64,000 nucleotides of DNA from Roseibium sediminicola (GTDB lineage Bacteria > Pseudomonadota > Alphaproteobacteria > Rhizobiales > Stappiaceae). The notes beneath the pieces were generated by a model that worked only from the letters and a program-made list of their open reading frames with translations, made no database searches and was not told the origin of the DNA. Positions 42,890 to 51,412 of this stretch are shown one piece after another; positions within the stretch are counted from its first letter, which is position 1, and every line of letters starts with the position of its first letter. The stretch lies in contig NZ_JALNMJ010000017.1 of the NCBI RefSeq assembly GCF_023156505.1, positions 62,001-126,000 on the forward strand, given 5' to 3'. The position numbers and the translations under genes were made by a program.

Positions 42890-43639
42890 ATGCCCGAAGT
42901 CTCGCGCCTCTCCGTTAACGTCAATGCCGTCGCCATGCTGCGCAACCGCCGCGACCTGCCCTGGCCGAGCGTGACCGGGCTGGCCGCGATTGCCATGGAA
43001 GCGGGCGCCAAGGGCATCACCGTGCATCCGCGACCCGACGAGCGCCATATCCGCAAAACGGATGTGTTCGAGCTCTCCGAGCTGATCGAGGACCGGTTCC
43101 CCAACAAGGAACTTTGCCTGGAAGGCTATCCCGCGCCGGACTTTATGAAACTGGTCGAAGAGGCACGGCCGGAGCAGGTGCTGTTCGTGCCCGACGATCC
43201 GGACCAGTCAACGTCCGATCACGGCTGGGATTTTTCGAAAGACACAGGCGCGCTCGAAACCGCGATTGCCGCCGCAAAGGAATGGGCGGTTAAGGTCTCC
43301 TTGTTCTGCGATCCGGATCCCGCCGCGCCGGAACACGCCGCCCGGCTCGGCGCGGAGCGGATCGAGATCTATACTGGCCCCTATGGCGGCTGTTACGACG
43401 ATCCGGCGAAAGCCGCGCGCGAACTCGACAAGGTGGTCGCCGCCGCGGAAGCCGCGCGTGGTTGCGGCCTTGGCGTCAATGCCGGCCATGACCTTACGGT
43501 CGAAAATATCCCGCCCCTGCTGGCGCGCGCGCCCTTCATCCGGGAAATGTCCATCGGCCACGGCTTCACCGCCGACGCCCTGATCTACGGCTTCACCGGC
43601 AGCGTCACCCGGTTCCGCCGGGCCATGGGCGAGATCTGA
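42890..43639 (+). CDS. pdxJ: Pyridoxine 5'-phosphate synthase
   Basis: A 249-residue TIM-barrel enzyme that condenses 1-deoxyxylulose 5-phosphate with 3-amino-2-oxopropyl phosphate in vitamin B6 synthesis. Visible signatures are LSVNVNAVAMLRNRR at residues 7-21, GITVHPRPDERHIR near 43-56, VLFVPDDPDQSTSDHGWD near 97-114, IEIYTGPY near 160 and VNAGHDLTVENIPPL near 200. The length is normal. It abuts the HD-domain gene directly. Confidence 0.95.
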   Translation: MPEVSRLSVNVNAVAMLRNRRDLPWPSVTGLAAIAMEAGAKGITVHPRPDERHIRKTDVFELSELIEDRFPNKELCLEGYPAPDFMKLVEEARPEQVLFVPDDPDQSTSDHGWDFSKDTGALETAIAAAKEWAVKVSLFCDPDPAAPEHAARLGAERIEIYTGPYGGCYDDPAKAARELDKVVAAAEAARGCGLGVNAGHDLTVENIPPLLARAPFIREMSIGHGFTADALIYGFTGSVTRFRRAMGEI

Positions 43640-44224
43640 ATGGAGACCGACCTGTCCCGGCAGATCGGCTTTCTCCTGGAAACCGACAAGCTGAAGGAAG
43701 TCGTCCGGCTCAACCAGCTGGCCGCGGGCAACCGCCGGGAGACCACAGCAGAGCATTGCTGGCACGTCATCCTGCAGACGCTGACCCTTGCCGAACACGC
43801 GCCCGAGGGCACGGACATTGCCCATGTGGTGCGCCTGCTTGCCGTTCATGATCTCGTGGAGATCGATGCCGGCGACCATTGGGTGACGGACGACAACCGG
43901 GCCGACGTCAAACGCCGGGAAGAAGCCGCCGCAAACCGCCTGTTTGCGCTTCTGCCAGGGGCGCAGGCACAAGACTTCAAAGATCTCTGGCTGGAATTCG
44001 AGGCCTGCGAAACCGCCGAGGCTCGCTTCGCCAATGCCATGGACGCCTTTCATCCGATGGTGCTGGTATTTGCCTCCGGCCAGCCTGATCCGACCCACGA
44101 ACCGCTGTCCGCCGAGACAATGCGGCGGACCAAACAAGACCACCTCGCCCCCTTTCCCACGCTCTGGGCCTATGCCCAGGAGCTTCTCGACCAGGCCGTC
44201 CGCGACGGCCGCCTACTGCCCTGA
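43640..44224 (+). CDS. HD-domain hydrolase (YfbR/HDDC2-like)
   Basis: A 194-residue metal-dependent phosphohydrolase with the HD pattern: the first His in TTAEHCWHVILQTL (near 36-48), VVRLLAVHDLVEIDAGD (near 66-82, with HD at 72-73 region) and a later Asp in ANAMDAFHPMV. Relatives are 5'-deoxynucleotidases. It starts immediately after the pdxJ stop with no gap, so it is co-transcribed; a link to B6 metabolism is possible but unproven. Confidence 0.87.
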   Translation: METDLSRQIGFLLETDKLKEVVRLNQLAAGNRRETTAEHCWHVILQTLTLAEHAPEGTDIAHVVRLLAVHDLVEIDAGDHWVTDDNRADVKRREEAAANRLFALLPGAQAQDFKDLWLEFEACETAEARFANAMDAFHPMVLVFASGQPDPTHEPLSAETMRRTKQDHLAPFPTLWAYAQELLDQAVRDGRLLP

Positions 44225-44291
44225 TCCAGGGCCGCACTCTGATATTGCCTCCGGCCTGCCCCGCTTCAGGCCGCCTTTCAAGGATTGTCCG

Positions 44292-44915
44292 ATGCCAATC
44301 GATCTCTGGCTCGTGTTTGTCGCCGTCTCCCTGCTGCCAGCCATCAGCCCGGGTCCCGCCGTCATGCTGGCGCTCTCCAACACGCTGCGCTTCGGCCGCA
44401 ATGCCACGCTGGCCTCGGCCAGCGGCAATGCGCTTGGCCTGGTGGTTCTCGGTTATGCGGTAGCCCTTGGCTTCGGTGCGATCATGGCAACCTCCGCCAT
44501 TGCCTTCACGGTTTTGAAAATCATCGGCGCCGCCTACCTGATCTTTCTCGGTATGAAGATCTGGCGCGACAAGACGACGTTCCAGGTGCAGGACGGCGTG
44601 CTGACGGCCAGGAAGAGCGGCTGGAAACTGTTCCTCGAAGCGTTTTTGGTGTCGATCACCAATCCCAAGGCGATCCTGGTGATCACCGCCCTGTTCCCGC
44701 AATTCATGCACAAGGGCCGGATCGATCTATTCGAAATCACGATCCTGTCGGTGACCTATGCCGCGCTCTGCTTTGCCAACCACGCCGCCATCGCCTTTGC
44801 CGGTGGCCACATGCGCCGCTTCCTGACTTCGGCAAAACGCATGCTGTGGGTGCGCCGGGTCACCGGCACCCTCTTTGTCGGCTTTGGCACGGCACTGGCG
44901 GCCGCGAGCCGGTAA
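44292..44915 (+). CDS. LysE-family amino acid exporter
   Basis: A 207-residue inner-membrane exporter with six helices. The family opening LLPAISPGPAVMLALSNTLRFG is at residues 14-35; the segment ITNPKAILVITALFPQF is near 120-136. Substrates of this family are amino acids such as lysine, homoserine or threonine. It lies 67 bp after the HD gene and may be in the same transcript. Confidence 0.9.
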   Translation: MPIDLWLVFVAVSLLPAISPGPAVMLALSNTLRFGRNATLASASGNALGLVVLGYAVALGFGAIMATSAIAFTVLKIIGAAYLIFLGMKIWRDKTTFQVQDGVLTARKSGWKLFLEAFLVSITNPKAILVITALFPQFMHKGRIDLFEITILSVTYAALCFANHAAIAFAGGHMRRFLTSAKRMLWVRRVTGTLFVGFGTALAAASR

Positions 44916-44978
44916 GCGGATTTCACGGGCGCGCGAATCCGGTAGGCTCTGCCTCCGCCCAACCGGAACCCGCGTCCC

Positions 44979-45521
44979 ATGTCCGTCTCGCTCCTTAGCT
45001 TCTGTGGCAGTCTGCGCGCTGCCTCGTCCAATCTGGCGCTTCTGACCGCCGCCGAACGCCTGGCGCCGGAAGGACTGTCGATTGAGCGCTATGACGCGAT
45101 CGCCGAGCTGCCGCATTTTTCGCCCGATCTCGACACGCAAGACCGGTTGCCGGCAATCGTCCGGGAGCTGCGTGACCGTGTCGCGGCGGCGGATGGCCTG
45201 CTCTTCGCAGTGCCGGAATACATGCATTGCCTGCCGGGAAGTTTCAAAAACGCGCTCGACTGGATGGTCGGCTGCACCCGCTTTCCGGGCAAACCGGTGG
45301 CGCTTGCCCATGTCAGCGACCGGCACGCCTTTGCCCCCGGCCAGCTGGAAGAAGTGCTCCGGACCATGTCGGCCGAGATCGTCGCCGAGGCCGGATTCTC
45401 GTTGGGACTGAGAACCAACGATGTCACGGCGGACAGGATCTGCGGAGACAGCCATCTGGCAGGGATCATCAGCGACGGCCTTGAACGCTTCCGCGCCAGG
45501 CTTGCCCACGTCTGCTATTAG
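44979..45521 (+). CDS. NADPH-dependent FMN reductase family protein
   Basis: A 180-residue flavodoxin-fold protein. The FMN loop is SFCGSLRAASSNLALL (residues 7-22), and VPEYMHCLPGSFKNALDWM near 78-96 is the classic family segment. Likely reductions are of FMN, quinones or azo compounds. It is convergent with the acdR gene; its stop at 45519-45521 overlaps the end of the original acdR frame. Confidence 0.9.
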   Translation: MSVSLLSFCGSLRAASSNLALLTAAERLAPEGLSIERYDAIAELPHFSPDLDTQDRLPAIVRELRDRVAAADGLLFAVPEYMHCLPGSFKNALDWMVGCTRFPGKPVALAHVSDRHAFAPGQLEEVLRTMSAEIVAEAGFSLGLRTNDVTADRICGDSHLAGIISDGLERFRARLAHVCY

Positions 45522-45982
45522 AACTGTAACAGCGCGTTGTCCGTCACCTCCTTCATGACGAAGAAGGTCCGCGTCTACCGCACGCCCGGCAAGGCGATGA
45601 GCTTTTCGCCATGTAGCTTGTTGAAGTCGGCCATGTCGCGCGCGCGGATCTTGAGGAAATAATCGAAATCGCCGGCCACCAGATGGCAATCCAGAATGAA
45701 GTCGGCCTTTCGGATGACCTCCTCGAATTCGGCGAAGCTCTGCGGTGTCGAGCGGTCCAGCACCACCCCGACAATGACGAGCGCCGAGCGTTCGACCTTC
45801 ACGGGATCGATCTGCGCACGCACGCCCTGAACATAGCCCTGATCGAAGAGCCGCTGCGTCCGCCTGTGGCAGGTCGCGGGGCTGACATTCACCTGCGCGG
45901 CAAGATCCGCATTGCTGAGACGGCCATCCGATTGCAAGAGCCTGAGAATTTTCCTGTCAATCCTGTCCAGATTTTCCGCCAT
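45518..45982 (-). pseudogene. acdR: Lrp-like regulator AcdR, truncated by an in-frame TAG
   Basis: An Lrp/AsnC regulator: DRIDRKILRLLQSDGRLSNA and VNVSPATCHRRTQRLFDQG form the HTH, then a RAM domain. The frame stops at a TAG (45575-45577) after LIALPGVR, leaving 135 residues. Reading on in the same frame gives TRTFFVMKEVTDNALLQF and TAA at 45518, exactly the usual Lrp ending, so a CAG-to-TAG change has probably removed the last 19 residues. The protein may still work. It is divergent from acdS, which AcdR-type regulators are known to control. Confidence 0.8.
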
Positions 45983-46138
45983 GAAAGATTCTTCCGTTTT
46001 CTTATTCTAATTTCGAAGTTTCTCTCACTTCAACGTCAACTTCTTCTGAACCGGAGAAACAATTCGGAAGCATAAGAGAGCACCTTTCATCCGAAATCTG
46101 CAAGGCTCATGGCATTATCAACCAACACGGTGTGCTCC

Positions 46139-47155
46139 ATGAACCTCGACAAGTTTGACCGTTATCCGCTCACCTTCGGCCCCACTCCGATAGAACATCT
46201 TCCCCGCCTGTCCGAAGCCCTTGGCGGCAAGGTGGACATCTATGCCAAGCGCGAGGATTGCAATTCGGGCCTGGCCTTTGGTGGCAACAAGCTGCGAAAG
46301 CTTGAATTTATCGTGCCGGATGCCCTGGCCTCGGGTGCGGATACGCTGGTTTCCATCGGCGGTGTTCAATCAAATCACACACGCATGGTCGCCGCGACGG
46401 CAGCAAAAATCGGCATGAAATGCGTCGTCGTCCAGGAAAAGTGGGTTCCGCACCACGACGCGGTCTATGACCGCGTCGGCAATATTCTGCTGACACGGCT
46501 GATGGGTGCGGACTCACGCCTGGTGGAGGACGGTTTCGATATCGGTATCAGGCAAAGCTGGGAGGACGCGCTTCAGTCTGTGCGCGACGCCGGCGGCGTT
46601 CCCTACGGCATTCCGGCCGGCGCCTCCGTCCACAAATACGGCGGCCTCGGCTACGTGCACTTCGCGGAGGAAGTCAGGCAGCAGGAAGCGGACATGGGCA
46701 TCACCTTCGACTACATCATCGTTTGCGTGGTGACCGGCTCCACGCAGGCCGGGATGATCGTCGGCTTCGCGGACCAGAACCGGGCAGACCGTGTCATTGG
46801 CATCGACGCCTCGGGCACGCCCGAGCAGACACGTGCGCAGGTCCGGCAGATCGTCGACGGCACGGCGGATCTTGTCGACCTCGGGCGCCGGGTACGGGAC
46901 GACGAGATCGTGATCAGGACGGACTATGCCTACCCGGCCTATGGCGTGCCGTCAGAGGAAACCAATGCCGCCATCAGGCTTGCGGCGAAATGCGAGGCGA
47001 TGATCACCGACCCGGTCTATGAGGGCAAATCCATGCAAGGCATGATCGACCTGATCCGGACCGGAGACATACCTGCCGGATCAAAGGTTCTATACGCGCA
47101 TCTTGGCGGCGCGCCCGCGCTCAACGGCTACAGCTCCTACTACAAGGACGGATGA
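46139..47155 (+). CDS. acdS: 1-aminocyclopropane-1-carboxylate deaminase
   Basis: A 338-residue PLP enzyme that splits ACC, the plant ethylene precursor, into 2-oxobutyrate and ammonia. The sequence aligns without gaps to Pseudomonas ACC deaminase. PLP lysine is K51 in FGGNK; S78 in GGVQSNH, Y294-E295 in PVYEGKSM and L322 in AHLGGAPAL are the residues that separate it from D-cysteine desulfhydrase. The start at 46139 (MNLDKF) matches family numbering; an ATG at 46109 with a CAAGG site could add ten residues. It is regulated by the divergent AcdR. Confidence 0.95.
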   Translation: MNLDKFDRYPLTFGPTPIEHLPRLSEALGGKVDIYAKREDCNSGLAFGGNKLRKLEFIVPDALASGADTLVSIGGVQSNHTRMVAATAAKIGMKCVVVQEKWVPHHDAVYDRVGNILLTRLMGADSRLVEDGFDIGIRQSWEDALQSVRDAGGVPYGIPAGASVHKYGGLGYVHFAEEVRQQEADMGITFDYIIVCVVTGSTQAGMIVGFADQNRADRVIGIDASGTPEQTRAQVRQIVDGTADLVDLGRRVRDDEIVIRTDYAYPAYGVPSEETNAAIRLAAKCEAMITDPVYEGKSMQGMIDLIRTGDIPAGSKVLYAHLGGAPALNGYSSYYKDG

Positions 47156-47174
47156 ACTGCCTGAGACCGGACGA

Positions 47175-47196
47175 GACAGGGCCTGCCGGCCCTGTC
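47175..47196. terminator. Hairpin between convergent acdS and LprI-like genes
   Basis: GACAGGGCC (47175-47183), loop TGCC, GGCCCTGTC (47188-47196). The perfect 9-bp stem lacks a T-run but lies exactly at the meeting point of two converging genes and overlaps the stop codon of the minus-strand one. Confidence 0.5.
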
Positions 47197-47812
47197 AGCC
47201 TGCACGCACCTTGCAGTCGAACGACGTCCCCTGCGGCCACTCGACCATTGCGTCATTGCCCTTGATCCAGAAGACGATACCGAAGTCGCCCTCATAGCGC
47301 GCGCCCGAACCGCTCAGTCCCTGGACGGCGATTTCCGTGGTGTCGCCGCGCTCCAGCCGCGCCGAGGGCGGCTCGGTCGGAAAGAAGGTCGCGACGATCT
47401 CGTCGGCCGGATTGCCGTTGCAGGTGTAAAACACCGGCGCCTGGCCCTTGATCAACTGGTAACGGGCGGTCAGCTCCGCGATACGGCGCTCATAGGTGGC
47501 TTTGAGGCAGGCAAGCTCATCCTCGCCCTTCCAGCACTCGTCCCGGCCCTTGACCCAGCCACGCTGATAGGCCTTCAGCGTGTTCAGTGCTTCGTCCGCG
47601 CCGGCATCAAGGGATTTCACCACGTCCACCGCACCGCCATAAATCTCGGCCAGTTTCCGGTCGAGCGCCGCCAGCTCGTCATTCGAACAGATCAGCTTTT
47701 CTGCGGAGCTTTCCGCCTTGGCACAATCGAAAGCCGGCTCCGCGGCCAGCGAGGCTGATGACCAGAACAGGGCGGCAAACAGAGTGGCCAGAACTATTCC
47801 CAAAACGCGCAT
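47195..47812 (-). CDS. Periplasmic LprI/DUF1311 plus MliC-like lysozyme inhibitor protein
   Basis: A 205-residue exported protein. The signal peptide is about residues 1-24 (cleavage after SLA). A DUF1311/LprI domain follows, with paired Cys (FDCAKAESSAEKLICSNDEL near 28-47, WKGEDELACLKATYERR near 92-108). A C-terminal MliC-like domain begins near 125 (VFYTCNGNPADEIVATFF) and ends in SFDCKV. Both domains are known from lysozyme inhibitors, so protection of the cell wall from host or competitor lysozyme is likely. AGGAGG precedes the ATG. Confidence 0.88.
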   Translation of the reverse strand: MRVLGIVLATLFAALFWSSASLAAEPAFDCAKAESSAEKLICSNDELAALDRKLAEIYGGAVDVVKSLDAGADEALNTLKAYQRGWVKGRDECWKGEDELACLKATYERRIAELTARYQLIKGQAPVFYTCNGNPADEIVATFFPTEPPSARLERGDTTEIAVQGLSGSGARYEGDFGIVFWIKGNDAMVEWPQGTSFDCKVRAG

Positions 47813-47938
47813 GACTAGACCTCCTGAAAACGGGAAGACTATCAGTCTAAGCGTGAAGGCGTGGCGAGAATTTGAAGGAGGCTGGGAAATCATGTCGCAT
47901 CGAAATGCGCAGGTTCGATTTTGCCGCTTGCGCCGCTC

Positions 47939-48097
47939 ACCCCCACCCTTGATCCCTCCCCACAAGGGGGAGGGAGACGCAAGCGGCGCACGCCCGTAGA
48001 GAAGCCAACTCATCATGCGTTATTCCTTGCTGTTGCAAGTGAGCTTGCACTGCCTAATTCCCCTCCCCTTTGTGGGGAGGGGTTAGGGGTGGGGGTA
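47939..48097. repeat. Family D palindromic repeat unit
   Basis: CCCCCACCCTTGATCCCTCC at the left and the inverted GGAGGGGTTAGGGGTGGGGG at the right, each beside CCCTCCCCACAAGGGGGAGG-type inner palindromes. It occupies the 347-bp gap 47813-48159; no gene is seen there. Confidence 0.8.
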
Positions 48098-48159
48098 CGC
48101 AGCGCTGGCCGTAAGAAACTCATCAGCCAGACCAGTAACTCTGAACCGCCGTTGCCCCT

Positions 48160-48957
48160 TTACGCCGCTTCGGCCCGTTTCATCTTCTGGTGCTCGTCTT
48201 CGACCAGGCCGATTTTCCAATAGCCTGAAATGTAGGTGTCCTTTTTCGGCACCTGGCGCTCATTGTGAAGATGATCCCGGAGCGCCCGGATCACCGAGCT
48301 TTCCCCGGCAATGCAGGTCTGAATGGTGCCGGACGGCCAGTCGAGGGACCGGACCAGGTCGACTTGGGCGGTCGAGGGGCGGTGCACGTCCGCCTGGACC
48401 AGCCAGCGGATGTCGATGCCGGCGGGCGCGGAAATCTCGCGAATGTCCTCATCGCACGGTACTTCGAACACACAGAGACCCCTGGCATCGGCCGGCATCT
48501 GCTCCAGCGTCGCCTCGACCACCGGCATGGCCGACAGGTCGGCGGCCAGCAGATACCAGTCGGCATGGAACTCGGTGAGTTTCGGCTGGCTCGGGCCGAA
48601 AAAGCCAAGGAAGGAACCCGGCCCCGCCGCCTGCGCCCAGCGCGTCGCCGGGCCTTCGTCGCCGTGGGCGACAAAATCGATGTCGAGTTCCAGAACATCT
48701 TCCCGATAGGCGCGCACGGTGTAGGTGCGAACAGGATGGATCTTTTCCTCCGGCCCGTCGGGTGCAAAATACGCTTCGAACGCGTCCCGGCTCTCGCCGT
48801 CGCGCGGCAGCACCAGCTTGCAATTGGCGCCGTGATGGCCCTTCGGAAACCCTTCCAGCTCCGGCCCCGCAAAGGTGACACGAATGAAGTTCGGGCTGAG
48901 AGGAACGGCGGATTTGACGGTCAGGAACCTGGGACGGCGTTTGGGAAGTCTGGCCAC
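48160..48957 (-). CDS. Siderophore-interacting protein (FAD-dependent ferric reductase type)
   Basis: A 265-residue SIP/ViuB-family cytoplasmic flavoprotein that reduces ferric siderophores to release iron. The FAD domain carries HPVRTYTVRAYRED near residues 74-87, with family features GPASRW-like GPATRWAQAAGPGS near 104 and LLAADLSAMPVVEATLEQMP near 135; the C-terminal SGYWKIGLVEDEHQKMK is typical. GTG at 48957 has AAAGAGG upstream; a GTG two codons earlier is the alternative. A RirA-like box lies just upstream. Confidence 0.9.
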   Translation of the reverse strand: MARLPKRRPRFLTVKSAVPLSPNFIRVTFAGPELEGFPKGHHGANCKLVLPRDGESRDAFEAYFAPDGPEEKIHPVRTYTVRAYREDVLELDIDFVAHGDEGPATRWAQAAGPGSFLGFFGPSQPKLTEFHADWYLLAADLSAMPVVEATLEQMPADARGLCVFEVPCDEDIREISAPAGIDIRWLVQADVHRPSTAQVDLVRSLDWPSGTIQTCIAGESSVIRALRDHLHNERQVPKKDTYISGYWKIGLVEDEHQKMKRAEAA

Positions 48958-48970
48958 GGCCACCTCTTTA

Positions 48971-49000
48971 ATGCTGAATAATTTTCTCAGGATTTAGCAT
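48971..49000. promoter_or_regulatory. RirA-type iron box within a larger inverted repeat
   Basis: TGA (48975-48977), nine bases, TCA (48987-48989) matches the TGA-N9-TCA iron-responsive operator bound by RirA in Rhizobiales. It lies inside ATGCTGAAT (48971-48979) / ATTTAGCAT (48992-49000), an 8-of-9 inverted repeat, directly upstream of the siderophore-interacting protein gene. Confidence 0.55.
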
Positions 49001-49071
49001 TTCACGGACAGGATTTAAAGAGGCGCGCCAGTGGAAAGACGGAACGGGGTGTGGCACGCCACCTTTTCTCC

Positions 49072-49234
49072 ATCATTCCGGACAAGTGCAGCTTTGCTGC
49101 ATGATGATCCGGAATCCAGCGTGTCAGCGTTAGCGAAGCGAACACCCTTGGATTGGATGTTGCCGCGCCTTAGGCGCGAAATATGTCTGGGTTCCGGGTC
49201 GGCGCTCGGCTTCGCCTCACTGGCCCGGAATGAC
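49072..49234. repeat. Family C palindromic repeat unit
   Basis: The left end is CATTCCGGACAAGTGCAGC, the right end GGCCCGGAATGAC, with inner GATCCGGAATCCAGCG as in the unit at 28752. It lies in the gap 48958-49320. Confidence 0.72.
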
Positions 49235-49268
49235 GGGTTGGTAAGCGGAGAAAACTTAAAACCGCAGC

Positions 49269-49294
49269 AAAAAGCCCGCCGGGTGGCGGGTTTT
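49269..49294 (-). terminator. Intrinsic terminator of the YHS gene
   Basis: On the minus strand CCCGCC, loop ACCC, GGCGGGC, followed by TTTTT (complement of 49269-49273), about 25 bp after the YHS stop. Confidence 0.85.
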
Positions 49295-49320
49295 CGAAAC
49301 ACCGGCAAGGATGAGAAACC

Positions 49321-49815
49321 TCAGTCCCGGATGATGGGTTCTTTCAGATCGCTCGGCTTCTTGTCCTTGATGATTTCCCAGTTGAGCGTCGCCTTGCGGA
49401 TGTGGCCCGGGACGTCCTGCTCGAAGCGTTCCTGAACCGTCAGCGAATTGTTCAGGTAGAGCTTGCCATCGACGATCGACCAGGCATCCGGCACCACCGG
49501 GACCTTGAAACCCATGGACGCGCCGAAGGCGCAGAAGCCGCCATATTGCGGCGCGTATTTGGCCGGATCGGCGGCGAAGGCGTCGCGGTTTTCCGCGGAC
49601 GAGAATTTCCAGGTCACGTCGTCATAGTCGAATGTGTAGTCGTCGGAGCCGGCGACCGGTTTGCCTTCGGTGAAATAGGCGACCGGATCGGTTCCGCCGA
49701 TTGCGGCGCCCTCCTTGGTGAAGGTGGTGATTTCGTCGGCCGAGGCCGTGAAGGCGGCGGCGGAGAACAGGGCGGTCAGCCCCAGAAGAACGGATTTGGA
49801 CGTATAAAGCGGCAT
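49321..49815 (-). CDS. Exported YHS-domain protein
   Basis: A 164-residue exported protein. The signal peptide is about residues 1-26 (cleavage after ASA). A YHS-like domain follows: IGGTDPVAYFTEGKPVAGSDDYTFDYDD, WKFSSAENRDAFAADPAKYAPQYGGFCAFGAS near 70-100. YHS domains are associated with metal or redox proteins; related proteins are common in the alphaproteobacterial periplasm, with no settled role. ATG 49815 is preceded by GGGAGA; it ends in a terminator. Confidence 0.85.
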   Translation of the reverse strand: MPLYTSKSVLLGLTALFSAAAFTASADEITTFTKEGAAIGGTDPVAYFTEGKPVAGSDDYTFDYDDVTWKFSSAENRDAFAADPAKYAPQYGGFCAFGASMGFKVPVVPDAWSIVDGKLYLNNSLTVQERFEQDVPGHIRKATLNWEIIKDKKPSDLKEPIIRD

Positions 49816-49955
49816 CAACGTCTCCCTGACATGTCTGGCCGGTGCTTCCCTGCACCGCGCCGGTCAGAAAATGTCCCCAGCTGCAGACAAACACCAATCA
49901 CCCTTGATCACAGAGCCGACAGCACCGGGAGAGCGGAACGTGATCGCGAGTTCGG

Positions 49956-50546
49956 TCACATTCCCGGGAGGCCCTGAAACGCCGCCGGGTCCCTCGGCGC
50001 GACAAGGCCGAGCACCAGATAGATCGCCGTCTCTATGTCCCCCTCCGTAACGTCCTGGCCACGGATCAGCAGGCGGAAATAGATCAGCCCGAGCAGGAGA
50101 TCGATCCGGGTCTCCATGTCCGCTTCGAACGGCGTCGCCAGAAAGATCTGCCGCAGCACCAGACGCCGCCCCTCTTCCGCCTCGGCCAGCACAGCGGCCA
50201 GACCAGGCCGCTGGCGGTAGGGCACCAGCGCCCGTATCGCGCCGCCGAGAGGCGTTTCCTGCAAGGCCTTGACCGAGTTCAAAAGACACAGCCGCAGATC
50301 CTCGGCAACACTGCCGCGCTGCGGCGGTCCCGGATTGGCCGTCACCAGCGCCTGTTCCACCGCGGCTGCGATCAAAGCCTCCTTGTCGGCATAGCGGCGG
50401 TAAACCGCCTGTTTGCTTGTCCGTGCCCGCGCGGCGATGGCGGCAATGGTGGTTTTCTCATAGCCGTTTTCAGCAAGTTCAGAGAGTGTCGCCGCCAGAA
50501 GGGCTCCGGTGACCCGCGCTTGCCGCGGCCGGCCGGCCTCAGCCAT
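49956..50546 (-). CDS. TetR-family transcriptional regulator
   Basis: A 196-residue regulator. The HTH runs through ELAENGYEKTTIAAIAARARTSKQAVYRRYADKEALI-like sequence (residues about 24-60); the C-terminal domain has LLGLIYFRLLIRG typical of TetR_C helices. It overlaps the upstream darcynin-like gene by 8 bp, so the two form an operon, and the inverted repeat upstream of that operon is its probable operator. Confidence 0.9.
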   Translation of the reverse strand: MAEAGRPRQARVTGALLAATLSELAENGYEKTTIAAIAARARTSKQAVYRRYADKEALIAAAVEQALVTANPGPPQRGSVAEDLRLCLLNSVKALQETPLGGAIRALVPYRQRPGLAAVLAEAEEGRRLVLRQIFLATPFEADMETRIDLLLGLIYFRLLIRGQDVTEGDIETAIYLVLGLVAPRDPAAFQGLPGM

Positions 50547-50907
50547 TGGTTTCCTCTTTCAGGCTCGCCTCGTAATCCTGAAAGCCGTTTTCGATGCCTG
50601 TCGTGACATTAACGATGCGCGCGTAGGGGTGAGCGAAGATCTCCGTGTCGCGCAGCTCCTCCCAGAGATGATGATAGGCGCGCATGTCGGAAAACCGGCA
50701 GATGGCGAAATCGGAAAACCCGCCGGCCAGCGCATCGGCGTCGAACCACTCGAAGGTGACCTTGGGATGGCGGGCAAGAATCGCGCCGATCTTGCCGGCG
50801 ATACGGCCCCTCTCCTCACGCGGCAACGCCAGCCAGGCGGGTTCGAACGCCAGATAGACAACGGCCGCCATCGGCAGCGGGCGCAGGGTTTCGGCTGGTT
50901 TGCTCAT
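50539..50907 (-). CDS. Darcynin-like protein
   Basis: A 122-residue protein resembling the darcynin family: [46 protein letters not shown]-like order, then [33 protein letters not shown] and a final [11 protein letters not shown]. These small ferredoxin-fold proteins are uncharacterised. The family call is tentative. It is the first gene of an operon with a TetR regulator, suggesting induction by a small molecule. Confidence 0.65.
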   Translation of the reverse strand: MSKPAETLRPLPMAAVVYLAFEPAWLALPREERGRIAGKIGAILARHPKVTFEWFDADALAGGFSDFAICRFSDMRAYHHLWEELRDTEIFAHPYARIVNVTTGIENGFQDYEASLKEETNG

Positions 50908-50920
50908 ACGAAAACTCTAT

Positions 50921-50942
50921 TACGGTTATTACTGGTACCGTA
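50921..50942. promoter_or_regulatory. TetR operator candidate TACGGT-N10-ACCGTA
   Basis: A perfect inverted repeat (50921-50926 / 50937-50942) in AT-rich sequence just upstream of the darcynin/tetR operon start at 50907. Spacing and position suit autorepression by the operon's own TetR protein. gatC lies on the other side. Confidence 0.6.
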
Positions 50943-51073
50943 TTATGATGAAATCTCCGGTGGGGCAAGACGCATTGCTTGAATATTTTTGCCTCCCGCC
51001 GCAAAGAGAACGGGACAGATCCAGGCAGCCGGAGCCTTCTCCGCTGCGCTTCAAGAAGACCCACGAGGAAAAC

Positions 51074-51361
51074 ATGTCAGTTGATACCGATACGGTGAAA
51101 CGCGTCGCGCGCCTGGCGCGCATCAAGGTGAGCGACGACGACGCCACCCGCATGACCGGCGAATTGAACGCCATTCTCGGCTTTGTCGAGCACCTCGACG
51201 AAGTCAATATCGACGGCGTCGAGCCGCTGACCTCCGTGGTCGAGCAGACCATGAAAAAGCGCGTGGACGGTGTCACGGACGGCAGCAAGGCCGACGACAT
51301 CACCCAGAACGCCCCGGCCTCGGAAGATCATTTCTTCATGGTGCCGAAAGTCGTCGAATAA
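51074..51361 (+). CDS. gatC: Asp/Glu-tRNA amidotransferase subunit C
   Basis: A 95-residue subunit of the GatCAB complex, which converts misacylated Glu-tRNA(Gln) or Asp-tRNA(Asn) to the correct form. Family marks are [20 protein letters not shown] at residues 8-27, [15 protein letters not shown] and the C-terminal [25 protein letters not shown] precedes the ATG. It is directly followed by gatA; gatB is not in the window. Confidence 0.96.
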   Translation: MSVDTDTVKRVARLARIKVSDDDATRMTGELNAILGFVEHLDEVNIDGVEPLTSVVEQTMKKRVDGVTDGSKADDITQNAPASEDHFFMVPKVVE

Positions 51362-51412
51362 GCGCCCCGTCCGACCCGATCTGGCCCTTGCCGGCCAACA
51401 CGAGAAGAATCC

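Noticed and set aside
46139-47155. D-cysteine desulfhydrase as alternative identity
   Set aside because: Residues E295 and L322, together with gap-free alignment to Pseudomonas AcdS, favour ACC deaminase.
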